A stretch of DNA of 64,000 nucleotides from contig NZ_CP071872.1 of NCBI RefSeq assembly GCF_022647665.1, forward strand, positions 4,340,001 to 4,404,000, written 5' to 3'. The notes below the pieces were generated by a model. It made no database searches. It was not told the DNA's origin and worked only from the letters and a program-made list of their open reading frames with translations. Position numbers and translations under genes: made by a program. Positions 8,499 to 16,730 of the stretch are shown here, piece after piece. Position 1 is the first letter of the stretch, and each line of letters starts with the position of its first letter. The DNA is from Streptomyces formicae. GTDB taxonomy: Bacteria > Actinomycetota > Actinomycetes > Streptomycetales > Streptomycetaceae.

Positions 8499-8861
8499 GT
8501 GATCATCCATGTGGCGCCGCTCGACGACTGGCTCGCCGTCCCCGAACGCCCCTACGCCCCGCGTTCCTTGTCCGCCGAGGGGTTCGTCCACTGCTCCCCC
8601 GACGAGGAGACGACGCTCGCCGTCGTCAGCGCCTACTACCGTGACACGCCCGGCCCGTTGATGGCCCTGCTGATCGACGAGAGCAGGCTGCGGGCGACGG
8701 TCCGGTACGAGCCCGCGGAGTCCTCCCCGCCGCCGGGCGTCGCCCCGGGCACACTCTTCCCGCATGTGTACGGTCCGATCGACCGGGCAGCGGTCGCGGG
8801 ACTGCTGGAGATCCATCGCGACGCACAGGGGCGCGCCGTGGGCTTCACGCCCTGGGCTTGA
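8499..8861 (+). CDS. DUF952 domain protein
   Basis: A 120-residue protein matching the DUF952 pattern: an N-terminal IIHVAPLDDW, the diagnostic GFVHCS motif at about residues 30-35, DESRLRATVRYE and FPHVYGPI toward the end. The family resembles glutathione-S-transferase-like or ADP-ribosyl-like small proteins in some annotations, but no activity is established and I infer none. It is preceded by a TATAAC box six bases before the GTG start and probably uses a leaderless transcript. It is convergent with the MASE1 gene. Confidence 0.85.
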   Translation: MIIHVAPLDDWLAVPERPYAPRSLSAEGFVHCSPDEETTLAVVSAYYRDTPGPLMALLIDESRLRATVRYEPAESSPPPGVAPGTLFPHVYGPIDRAAVAGLLEIHRDAQGRAVGFTPWA

Positions 8862-8929
8862 AGCCCACGACTGCCAAGAGCACGGGCTCCAGACCACGGG
8901 CGCCAGGACCAACGGGCGCCAAGGCCCCG

Positions 8930-9922
8930 CTACCGCTCGCCTTCGCGCGGCGGCCACCGGGCTCCGGCGCCCGGGGAGAGCCGCTCGACCACGTCCGCCA
9001 GCTCGACGCATGCCTGTTCGAGCTTCCGGCGAATGGTGGTCTGCTCGGTCACGATCGCCGACAGCAGCAGGCCGGTCAGCGCCGCGGAGGCATTGAGCGC
9101 CTGGAGGGTGCCCATCACCGCGAGGAGGCTGTGCCCGGCGAACGGCCCCACCCCGTCGGTGGCGGCCCAGATCGCCATGACGGACTCGATCAGCACACAC
9201 GGCGCGGCGCCGGCCAGCTGGAAGCGCAGCGCCGCCCAGATCAGCAGGGGGAAGACGAGGAAGAACATCGGGACATTGGCCCTGGTGGTGAAGAGTGCGA
9301 CGACGAAGGTGCCCCCCAGGAGCAGCGCCGCCTCGATCCAGCGGCCGGGGCGGATCCTCGTGGGCAGGGGGGTGTTGCGGGCGACCAGCAGCAGGGGGGT
9401 GATGACGAGGACGCCCATGGCGTCACCCACCCACCATGCCGTCCAGACCGTCCAGAAATCGCCCCTGGAGATCTGCCCCGCGAGGGTCAGCACCCCGGTG
9501 CCGATGGTCGCGCTGACCATCATCCCGGCGATCGCCCCGAGGAAGACGAGCGCCAGCCCGTCCTTCAGCCGGTCGAGCTCGTTGCGGAACCCCACCCTGC
9601 GCAGCATCAGATACGCGCAGACCGGGGCGAGGCAGTTCCCGGCGAGGACGCCGAAGGCGGAGGGTCCGAGCGGGCCGACGGCCAGAATGGTGAGCACGAT
9701 GCCGAAGGCGATTCCCGGCCAGATCCGCAGGCCGAACCAGAGGAGTGCGGCCAGGGCGATCCCCGTGGGCGGCCACAGCGGTGTGACGACGACACCCTCG
9801 ACGGGCACTTGGAGCGTCAGCCCTGCGCGTCCCGCCACGAAGTAGAGGAGGGCGACGGCGACCATGAGGACGACAACTGCCCCGATGCGCCGGATCTCCC
9901 TGGTGCGGACCACAACACTCAT
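8930..9922 (-). CDS. MASE1-domain integral membrane protein
   Basis: A 330-residue protein of about eight membrane helices with the MASE1 sensory-domain pattern: LYFVAGRAGLTLQVP, VTPLWPPTGIALAALLWFGLRIWPGI, and WTVWTAWWVGDAMGVLVITPLLL. After the membrane part comes a short cytoplasmic coiled segment (TTIRRKLEQACVELADVVERL) but no kinase, GGDEF or phosphatase domain. MASE1 normally feeds such an output domain; the SpoIIE-type phosphatase encoded next (10001-10842) could be its partner, being upstream in the same orientation. ATG 9922 was chosen over GTG 9925; neither has a clear SD. Confidence 0.8.
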   Translation of the reverse strand: MSVVVRTREIRRIGAVVVLMVAVALLYFVAGRAGLTLQVPVEGVVVTPLWPPTGIALAALLWFGLRIWPGIAFGIVLTILAVGPLGPSAFGVLAGNCLAPVCAYLMLRRVGFRNELDRLKDGLALVFLGAIAGMMVSATIGTGVLTLAGQISRGDFWTVWTAWWVGDAMGVLVITPLLLVARNTPLPTRIRPGRWIEAALLLGGTFVVALFTTRANVPMFFLVFPLLIWAALRFQLAGAAPCVLIESVMAIWAATDGVGPFAGHSLLAVMGTLQALNASAALTGLLLSAIVTEQTTIRRKLEQACVELADVVERLSPGAGARWPPREGER

Positions 9923-10000
9923 CACACAACGCCGCCCGGCCCGGCGCCTCCCGGCACAAGCGCGGCGGCATGCCCGGCCACAGCGACCGGGGCGCCCGGT

Positions 10001-10842
10001 TCAGCCGCCCCCCTCCGGGGCGACCGCGTCATGGCAGAGCACGAGAACGGCGGCGTCGTCCGTGTGGTCCGTGAACTCGGCCGCCGTCATCACCTGGCCG
10101 GCCAGCTCATCGGCGCAGGCCCCGGGCCCGGCAGCGGACCCCACCAGCCGGGTCACCCGGTCGAGCCCCGCGTCGATCGGTACCGTGGGCCCTTCGACCA
10201 CCCCGTCGGTGACCATAACGAACGCCCCCGCCTGGGTCAGCCGGCGCCTGGTCACCGGGTATCCCTCGCCCGGCTGGATGCCCAGCGGCAGCCCCCGGGG
10301 TCCTGAGCGGCGCCGCAGCAGCCGTCGGCGGTCGCCCAGATGGCGGGTACGTGCCCGGCCCGTGCGCTCTCCAGCACCCACGTGGACGGGTCGAAGCGGA
10401 CGAAGGTGCAGGTGGCGAAGAGTTCCCGGCCGACGGAGACCAGTAGGTCGTTGGCCCTGCTGAGCACTTCGCCCGGATCGGTGGAGGCCGTGGCGACGGC
10501 GCGCAGCCCGATCCGGATCTGGCCCATGAAGGCGGCGGCCTCGACGTCGTGCCCCTGGACGTCACCGATGGAGAAGCCGAGCGAGCCGTCAGGCATCACG
10601 AAGCCGTCGTACCAGTCGCCGCCGATGTCGAGGCCGTTGCGGGCGGGTGCGTAGCGGGCGGCCGTGCGCAGTCCGGGAAGGGAAGGGAGGGCGGCGGGCA
10701 GCGTGTCCCGCTGGAGCGCCTCGGCCAGTTCCACCCGGGCCCGCTGCAGCTCGGCGCTCTCCCGCGCCTGCGCGGTGAGCCGCCCGAGCGTGGTCAGGAG
10801 GTCGTCGGCGGTCACCGACCTCGGGGGACGACGCCGCGCCAT
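10001..10842 (-). pseudogene. SpoIIE/PP2C-type Ser/Thr phosphatase, frameshifted
   Basis: The start ATG at 10842 has GGAG 6 nt upstream. The N-terminal part reads QRDTLPAALPSLPGL, GGDWYDGFVMPDG and IGDVQGHDVEAA, the metal-binding motifs of the SpoIIE phosphatase family. Homology leaves this frame after WATADG and resumes in another with GLPLGIQPGEGYPV, VTDGVVEGP and DDAAVLVLCH. One base missing in the C5G4 tract at 10292-10300 explains the split; the restored protein would have about 280 residues. It lacks membrane and HATPase domains and probably counteracts an anti-sigma kinase. True decay and a homopolymer sequencing error are both possible. Confidence 0.8.
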
Positions 10843-10977
10843 GGACCGCTCCGGTGAACCGTTCGATGTACGTCCGTTCGCGCGTCTGCGCACCCTACGG
10901 CACTCGTCGCTCATCCTACTTCCGGGCACTCGGGGCCGCCTGACGCAGCGGTGCACGCCCCTTCGCCTACGATCACC

Positions 10978-11003
10978 ACACCGTGATCCCACACCGTGAT
11001 CCC
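10978..11003 (+). repeat. Perfect 13-bp tandem duplication
   Basis: ACACCGTGATCCC occurs at 10978-10990 and again at 10991-11003, directly upstream of the SD of the dehydrogenase gene. Two abutting copies could be a double operator or a simple duplication. Confidence 0.8.
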
Positions 11004-11032
11004 GGGACAGCGGAAGCCAGGAGGCGGCTCAG

Positions 11033-11977
11033 GTGACCACGCCCACGGCCGGCAGCGCCGACAGTGACAGCACCGACGGCGACGGCACGGACAGCAGACG
11101 GAACCGCCCGACGGTGGCGCTGCTCGGCACCGGGATCATGGGCGCGGGAATGGCCCGCAGCATGCTCCGCGCGGGGCTGCCCGTCCGGGTCTGGAACCGG
11201 ACCCGCGCGAAGGCGGAGGACCTCGCCGCCGACGGGGCGTACGTGGCCGACACGCCGGCGGATGCGGTCACCGGCGCGGACGTCGTGGTGACCATGCTCA
11301 GCGACGGGCCGCGGGTGCTGGCGGCGATGCGGGACGCGGCCGGCGGCCTCGCCCCGGGCACGGTGTGGGCCCAGACCGCCACCGTGGGCGACGCCGCCAC
11401 GGCCGAACTGGCGGGTTTCGCCGGGGAACACGGCCTCGCCTTCGTCGACGCGCCGGTCCTCGGCTCCCGGCAGCCCGCCGGGGCCGGTGAACTGCTCGTG
11501 CTGGCCGCGGGCCCGGCCGCCGTCCGTGACGTCCTCGGCCCCGTATTCGACGCGATCGGCCGCCGTACCACATGGGTCGCCGAGGACGGTTCGACGGCGG
11601 CGGCCAGCCGGCTGAAGCTGGTCCTCAACAGCTGGGTCACCGCCCTGACCCATGCCACCGCCGAGTCGCTCGCCCTCGCCCGCGGCCTCGGCGTCGACCC
11701 ACGCGGCTTCCTGGACTCCATCGCGGGCGGCGCCCTGGACAACGGCTATCTGCGCGCCAAGGCCGCGCTCATCCTCGGCGAGGACTACTCCCCCGACTTC
11801 TCCGTCACCAACGCCCTCAAGGACTCGCGGCTCATCACCGACGCCGCCGAACGCGCCGGGGTCCGGCTGGACGTCGCGCGGGCCGGCGTCGCCCGCTTCG
11901 AGCGCGCGGAGCGGGCCGGGCACGGCGGCAAGGACATGGCCGCCACCTATCTGGCCTCGTTCGACGCGCCGTCCTGA
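11033..11977 (+). CDS. 3-hydroxyisobutyrate dehydrogenase-like NAD(P)-binding enzyme
   Basis: A 314-residue beta-hydroxyacid dehydrogenase. After a 25-residue Ser/Asp-rich tail comes the Rossmann motif VALLGTGIMGAGMARSML, then VWNRTRAKAEDL, VVTMLSDGP, FVDAPVLGSRQPAGAGEL (substrate loop) and KLVLNSWVTALTHATAESL with the catalytic Lys. The C-terminal all-helical domain ends with the KDSRLI and GGKDMAATYL segments. AGGAGG lies 8 nt before the GTG start. Substrate could be 3-hydroxyisobutyrate, a tartronate or a glyoxylate-type semialdehyde; the sequence does not decide. Confidence 0.88.
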   Translation: MTTPTAGSADSDSTDGDGTDSRRNRPTVALLGTGIMGAGMARSMLRAGLPVRVWNRTRAKAEDLAADGAYVADTPADAVTGADVVVTMLSDGPRVLAAMRDAAGGLAPGTVWAQTATVGDAATAELAGFAGEHGLAFVDAPVLGSRQPAGAGELLVLAAGPAAVRDVLGPVFDAIGRRTTWVAEDGSTAAASRLKLVLNSWVTALTHATAESLALARGLGVDPRGFLDSIAGGALDNGYLRAKAALILGEDYSPDFSVTNALKDSRLITDAAERAGVRLDVARAGVARFERAERAGHGGKDMAATYLASFDAPS

Positions 11978-11996
11978 CCGCACGGCGGCGGAACTC

Positions 11997-12010
11997 CGGC
12001 CCGTGGGCCG
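11997..12010. terminator. Short hairpin between convergent genes
   Basis: CGGCCC and GGGCCG flank a 2-nt loop between the dehydrogenase and the YihY gene, in the right place to end both transcripts. The stem is short, so this is a candidate only. Confidence 0.4.
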
Positions 12011-12027
12011 TCCGTTCGCTCAGCCGG

Positions 12028-12891
12028 TCAGCGCAGGAGGTCCTCTGCAATGAGCCGGCGCTGCACGCGCCGCTCGTGCAGCAGCCGTCCCACGAGCGCG
12101 CCCCCGTAGACGACGAAGCCCACCCCCACCAGCCAGGACTGGAGCACCAGCACCGTCCCGAAGGGGCCGTACGTCACCGCGTTCGCCGCGATCAGCGGCG
12201 AGAACACAAACTGGGAGAAGATCCGCAGCCCGAGCAGCCCCAGCGCGGTCGCCACCGCCCCCGGGGCCAGCGCCCGCCAGCGGATACGGCCGCAGAGCAG
12301 CAGCCACTGCGACCACCAGAAGAAGAGGAAGGCGCCGAGCAGGTCCCCGGCGGCGACGAGCACCGTGCCCAGGGCGGTTGCGTCCGCCTGGGTGGGCATG
12401 GTGACGAACGCCAGCAGCGCCGTGATCAGCACGGCCAGCCAGACGACGTGCCGCCACATGGTGTGCCAGCGGGCCGTGGGCAGGTCCCACGCCCGTTCGT
12501 AGCCGGTCTGCACGGCCGAGCCGAAGGTCACCCCGAACGCCGCCAGCGCGGCGAGACCGAACGCCGTGGTCTTCTGCAGCGCCTGCCCGGGCCGGCCGAA
12601 GAGCTCCTCGATCTCCTCCTGCGACACCTGGGACACGCCGAGTCCCTGGACGAGCCACTTGGCGAAGCCCTGGCCGCTCGGCAGGTCCGCCGCCGCGACG
12701 ACGACGAGGAGGGGCACCAGGGTGAGGAAGCCCAGCGCCGCGAAGCCCATGGCGCGGTGCATCAGCTCCATCTCGCGGCCGCGGTTCCAGGCCAGCCCGA
12801 GGACCGAGGTCACCACCAGCCGGTGGAGCCGTGTGAACCAGCGGCCGTGGTGCGCCGGGGCGTCGTCCGGCTCACCGAATCTGAAGGGCAT
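12028..12891 (-). CDS. YihY/BrkB-family inner membrane protein
   Basis: A 287-residue polytopic protein with six hydrophobic segments. Typical YihY features include RAMGFAALGFLTLVPLLVVV near residue 50, a loop with GLGVSQVSQEEIEELF, WRHVVWLAVLITALLAFVT, LLGAFLFFWWSQWLLL and LVLQSWLVGVGFVVYGGALVG. The C-terminus is basic and cytoplasmic. The family was once mis-called ribonuclease BN; its function is unknown. The gene is convergent with the dehydrogenase, and its start faces the SpoIIE gene at 13063. Confidence 0.88.
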   Translation of the reverse strand: MPFRFGEPDDAPAHHGRWFTRLHRLVVTSVLGLAWNRGREMELMHRAMGFAALGFLTLVPLLVVVAAADLPSGQGFAKWLVQGLGVSQVSQEEIEELFGRPGQALQKTTAFGLAALAAFGVTFGSAVQTGYERAWDLPTARWHTMWRHVVWLAVLITALLAFVTMPTQADATALGTVLVAAGDLLGAFLFFWWSQWLLLCGRIRWRALAPGAVATALGLLGLRIFSQFVFSPLIAANAVTYGPFGTVLVLQSWLVGVGFVVYGGALVGRLLHERRVQRRLIAEDLLR

Positions 12892-13050
12892 GTGCGGTGG
12901 CTACCCGTATGCGTCCCGGGAGCAGTCCGGAGTGCCGCCGAACGAGTGTCCGCCGCCGCCTCCGATGACGGCGGCCCGGGGCGCCCGGAAGCCGCCGGCG
13001 GCCCGCGTTCCGGGTGACGTGCGCGGTCGCCCGAGGGGGCGGCGCAGTGT

Positions 13051-13062
13051 TAGAACTGGGAC
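13051..13062 (+). promoter_or_regulatory. Candidate leaderless promoter shared in form with the 30954 paralogue
   Basis: TAGAAC (13051-13056) is 6 nt before the ATG at 13063 and there is no SD. The paralogous gene at 30954 has GTGCTAGAAA in the same place, so a GTG-N-TAGAA block is conserved before both starts. Confidence 0.5.
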
Positions 13063-15846
13063 ATGATCGGACGTTCCCGCCGGTCCCGGCTGACGGCGGT
13101 CAGACCGCCCGGCCCTCGGCGGTCAAGCGATCAGCGCGAGCGGCCGGCGAACCAGCGGCGGGGTCACCGTTCCTTCCTCGGGATGCACAGTCTCGCCACC
13201 CAGGTCTTCCTGCTGCAGGCGATCGTGGTGATCCTCCTGGTGATCGCCGCCTCCGTGGCCCTGGTCCTGCAGGCGCGCTCCGACAGCGTGGAGGACGCGG
13301 AGGGCCGTTCGCTCTCCACCGCGGAAACGTTCGCGCACGCCCCCGGCACCGCGGCCGCGCTCAAGGCCCCGGACCCGGCCGCGCTCCTCCAGCCGGCCAC
13401 GGACCAGGCGCAGCGGGGTGCGGGCGTCGACTTCATCGCCGTACTGGGCCTCGACGGGATCCGCTACACGGACACGGAGCGCCACCTCATCGGCAAGCGC
13501 GTCGACGGCGACATCTCGCGGGCGGTCGCGGGCGACGCGTACACGGAGATGTTCTCGGGCCGGCCTCGGGACGCGGTCCGCTCCATGGTGCCCGTCACCG
13601 ACGCCGAGGGGAAGGTGGTCGGGCTGGTCAGCGCCGGGATACAGGTCGCGAACGTCGGGGAGCTGCTGGACCAGCAGCTGCCGGTCCTGATGTGGTCCGC
13701 GGCCGGTGCGCTGGCGCTCGCCACCGGTGGCGCGGCGCTGATCAGCCGGCGGTTGCAGCGGCAGACGCACGGCCTGGCGCCGACGGAGATGACCCGGATG
13801 TACGAGCACCACGACGCGGTGCTGCACGCGGTCCGCGAGGGCGTGCTGATCGTCAGCGGTGACGGGCGGCTGGTGCTCGCCAACGACGAGGCGCGCCGCC
13901 TCCTCGACCTGCCGCCCGACGCGGACCGCAAGCCCGTGTCGCAGCTGAACCTCGGCCCGGGCATGACCCAGCTGCTGGTCTCCGGCGAGGAGGTCTCCGA
14001 CCGGGTGTTCCTCTCGGGCGACCGGCTGCTGGCGGTCAACACCCGCCCCACGGCGCCGTACGGAGGCGTGCCCGGCGTGGTCGCCAGCCTGCGTGACACC
14101 ACCGAGCTGCGGGCGCTGACCGGCCGTGCAGAGATCGCCGGGGAGCGCCTGACGCTGCTGTACGAGGCGGGGCTGCGGATCGGTACGACGCTGGACGTGC
14201 GGCGTACGGCGGAGGAGCTGGCGGAGGTGGCCGTCCCGCGGTTCGCCGAGTTCACGACGGTGGAGCTGCTCGACCATGTGCTGCACGGGGAGGAGCCGAC
14301 CAGCACGGCGACCGAGATGCGGCGCACGGCGCTGCGCGGCGTCCGCGCCGACCCGCCGCTCCAGCCGGTCGGCGACGTGATCCGGTTCGTCATCCCCACG
14401 ACGCCGATGGCCATGGCGCTCGACAGCGGCCAGGCCGTGCTCGCCCGGGACCTGACCGAGCTGGAGGGCTGGCGGAGCCAGGACCCGGAGGGGGCGCGCA
14501 ACGCGCTCGCGTACGGGATCCGCTCGCTGATCACGGTCCCGTTGCAGGCCCGGGGCGTCGTGCTCGGCATGGCCAACTTCTGGCGGACCTCGCACCAGCC
14601 GCTGTTCGACGAGGACGACGCGTCGGTCGCCGAGGAGCTGGCGGCCCGGTCGGCGGTGGCGATCGACAACGCCCGCCGGTTCACGCGGGAGCACGCGATG
14701 GCCGTGACCCTCCAGCGCAGTCTGCTCCCCCGCGATCTGCCCCAGCAGGACGCGCTGGACGTGGCCTGGCGCTATCTCCCGGCGCAGGCCGGGGTCGGCG
14801 GGGACTGGTTCGACGTCATTCCGCTGCCGGGCCTGCGGGTGGCGCTCGTGGTCGGCGACGTGGTCGGGCACGGCATGCACGCGGCGGCGACGATGGGCCG
14901 GCTGCGCACCGCCGTGCTCAACTTCTCGTCGCTCGACCTGCCGCCGGCCGATCTGCTGGCGCACCTCGACGACCTGGTGATCCGTATCGACGCGGACCAG
15001 AAGGCCGAGGACGTCGACCGCGCTCAGGTGACGGGTGCCACGTGTCTGTACGCGGTGTACGACTCGGTCAGCGGGCGCTGCACGTTCGCGCACGCCGGGC
15101 ACGTCCCGCCGGCCGTGGTCGATCCGGACGCCGGAGTGAGGTTTCCGGAGCTGCCGGTGTCGCCGCCGCTGGGCGTCGGCGGACATCCGTTCGAGGAGAC
15201 CGAGCTGACTCTCGCGGAGGGCAGCCGGCTGGTGCTCTTCACGGACGGGCTGGTGGAGGACCGGCGCCGGGACATCGACGAGGGCCTCGAACGGCTGCGC
15301 GCGGCGATCTCGCCGCCCGGGCTGACGCCCGAGGAGACCTGCGTGGCCGTGACGGACGCGATGCTGCCCGCCACGTCCACCGACGACATCGCACTGCTGG
15401 TGGCCCGTACCCGGCTGCTGCCGAAGGAGCAGGTGGCCGTCTGGGACGTGCCGCTCGATGCCGCGCAGGTCTCCCGGGTACGCGCCGACGCCGCGCGCAA
15501 GCTGTCCGACTGGGGCCTCGACGGCTGCTCGTTCACCACCGAGCTGGTGCTGAGCGAGCTGCTCACCAACGCGCTGCGGTACGGGACCGAGCCCGTCCAG
15601 GCCCGTCTGCTGTACGGGCGCACGCTCGTCTGCGAGGTGTCCGACGGCAGCAACACCTCACCGCATCTGCGCCGGGCGGCAACGACCGACGAGGGCGGCC
15701 GCGGGCTCTTCCTGGTCGCCCAGTTCGCGCAGCGCTGGGGGACGCGCTATGTCCGCGGCGGGAAGATCATCTGGGCGGAGCTGGCACCGGCCGGTGAACT
15801 CCCCGATGAGCCGGTGATGGCGTTCGACGACGAAGTGGCCTGGTGA
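13063..15846 (+). CDS. Membrane sensor SpoIIE phosphatase with PAS, GAF and HATPase domains
   Basis: A 927-residue multidomain regulator. A basic N-terminus precedes TM1 (about 45-70), an extracytoplasmic sensor of the single-cache type (GVDFIAVLGLDGIRYTDTERHLIGKR) and TM2 (about 207-227). Then come a PAS domain ([19 protein letters not shown]), a GAF domain ([19 protein letters not shown]), a PP2C/SpoIIE phosphatase with all metal Asp motifs ([37 protein letters not shown]) and a C-terminal HATPase of anti-sigma type ([25 protein letters not shown]). It probably senses an external ligand and both phosphorylates and dephosphorylates anti-sigma antagonists. It closely resembles the protein at 30954-33698. 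Confidence 0.93.
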   Translation: MIGRSRRSRLTAVRPPGPRRSSDQRERPANQRRGHRSFLGMHSLATQVFLLQAIVVILLVIAASVALVLQARSDSVEDAEGRSLSTAETFAHAPGTAAALKAPDPAALLQPATDQAQRGAGVDFIAVLGLDGIRYTDTERHLIGKRVDGDISRAVAGDAYTEMFSGRPRDAVRSMVPVTDAEGKVVGLVSAGIQVANVGELLDQQLPVLMWSAAGALALATGGAALISRRLQRQTHGLAPTEMTRMYEHHDAVLHAVREGVLIVSGDGRLVLANDEARRLLDLPPDADRKPVSQLNLGPGMTQLLVSGEEVSDRVFLSGDRLLAVNTRPTAPYGGVPGVVASLRDTTELRALTGRAEIAGERLTLLYEAGLRIGTTLDVRRTAEELAEVAVPRFAEFTTVELLDHVLHGEEPTSTATEMRRTALRGVRADPPLQPVGDVIRFVIPTTPMAMALDSGQAVLARDLTELEGWRSQDPEGARNALAYGIRSLITVPLQARGVVLGMANFWRTSHQPLFDEDDASVAEELAARSAVAIDNARRFTREHAMAVTLQRSLLPRDLPQQDALDVAWRYLPAQAGVGGDWFDVIPLPGLRVALVVGDVVGHGMHAAATMGRLRTAVLNFSSLDLPPADLLAHLDDLVIRIDADQKAEDVDRAQVTGATCLYAVYDSVSGRCTFAHAGHVPPAVVDPDAGVRFPELPVSPPLGVGGHPFEETELTLAEGSRLVLFTDGLVEDRRRDIDEGLERLRAAISPPGLTPEETCVAVTDAMLPATSTDDIALLVARTRLLPKEQVAVWDVPLDAAQVSRVRADAARKLSDWGLDGCSFTTELVLSELLTNALRYGTEPVQARLLYGRTLVCEVSDGSNTSPHLRRAATTDEGGRGLFLVAQFAQRWGTRYVRGGKIIWAELAPAGELPDEPVMAFDDEVAW

Positions 15847-15870
15847 GCCCGGAGCGGGCCAGGCCGGGGG

Positions 15871-16137
15871 TCACGCCACGGGCCGGGCCTCGACCCCGGC
15901 GGCGGGCTGCTGGTGGCCGCCGCTGGCGAGCATCCGCACCTCGCCGCGGTCGCTGATCTCCGCCTGCACGATGCCGGTGTCGTCGGCGTAGACCGGATGG
16001 CCGCCGGGGCCCTTCCGCTCGGTGCGCCGTACGACGACGACGTCCTCGCCCTCGCCCTCGTCCGCCGGCGCCGCACTCGCGTCGGCGGCGCGCCCGAAGA
16101 CCAGCTCGTATGCCGCGTCCGTGTCGTCCCGGTCCAT
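15871..16137 (-). CDS. Small conserved Streptomyces protein (possibly DUF6296)
   Basis: An 88-residue acidic protein with EDVVVVRRTERKGPGGHPVYADDTGIVQ and AEISDRGEVRMLASGGHQ blocks that I have seen as conserved in streptomycete proteins of unknown function, likely the DUF6296 family. ATG 16137 has AGGAGG 7 nt upstream; the GTG just before is too close to the SD. It ends 25 bp after the convergent SpoIIE gene. No signal peptide or membrane segment is visible and no function can be given. Confidence 0.75.
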   Translation of the reverse strand: MDRDDTDAAYELVFGRAADASAAPADEGEGEDVVVVRRTERKGPGGHPVYADDTGIVQAEISDRGEVRMLASGGHQQPAAGVEARPVA

Positions 16138-16155
16138 CACACGTCCTCCTCTGCC

Positions 16156-16186
16156 ACCGATGACCCAAATACCTATTATCGGTCAT
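16156..16186. promoter_or_regulatory. Inverted repeat in the divergent gap before 16137 and 16395
   Basis: ACCGAT (16156-16161) pairs with ATCGGT (16178-16183), and the overlapping ATGACC (16160-16165) pairs with GGTCAT (16181-16186). The spacer is AT-rich (CAAATACCTATT). This is the AT-richest stretch nearby and lies just upstream of the small protein gene, so it may be its promoter/operator. Further right (16187-16394) I see no convincing element for the YCII gene. Confidence 0.4.
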
Positions 16187-16394
16187 TTCGCTTCGAATGT
16201 GAACACGGTGTGACCACCGAGGGATCCAGAGTGACCGATGTGCCGTTCTGTACGCGCCCCGGAGCGGATCCCGGCTCGGTGCGAAAGTATTTTCCGGGAG
16301 ATGTCGATCCGGATGTCGATCCGGGGGGGACGTGCGGCGTCGTCATGGATGAGGCCGCGAAAGACGCGGCCGCCGCACACCAAGGAGCTGCGCC

Positions 16395-16730
16395 ATGTCC
16401 AAGTACGTTCTGCTGACCTATCTGCCCGTCGACGGCGCCCCCACCAAGGAGGAGGTCGGTGCCCGCTGGGGCGCCTACCACAAGGCCCTGCTGGACTCCG
16501 GTGTGCTCGTCGCCAACTCGGGCCTCGCCGGGACCGACACCGCGACGACCGTGCGGGTGCGCGACGGCGAGACGCAGATCACCGATGGGCCGTTCGCGGA
16601 GACCAAGGAGTACCTGGCCGGGTTCTTCGTGATCGACGTCGCCGATCTGGACGAGGCGCTGAAGTGGGCCGCCGACATGCCGAACAGCAGCTACGGGCCG
16701 GTCGAGGTGCGCCCGGTCTGGAACGCGTGA
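16395..16730 (+). CDS. YCII-related / DGPF-domain protein
   Basis: A 111-residue protein with the DGPF motif in ITDGPFAETKEYLAGFFVIDV at about residues 60-80 and the family ending YGPVEVRPVWNA. These dimeric alpha/beta-barrel proteins are the constant partner of ECF42 sigma factors. AAGGAG stands 7 nt before the ATG. Its stop overlaps the GTG of the sigma factor gene (GTGA at 16727), so the two are made together. The biochemical role of DGPF proteins is not settled; dependence of the gene on its sigma factor is known for other streptomycetes and is likely here. Confidence 0.92.
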   Translation: MSKYVLLTYLPVDGAPTKEEVGARWGAYHKALLDSGVLVANSGLAGTDTATTVRVRDGETQITDGPFAETKEYLAGFFVIDVADLDEALKWAADMPNSSYGPVEVRPVWNA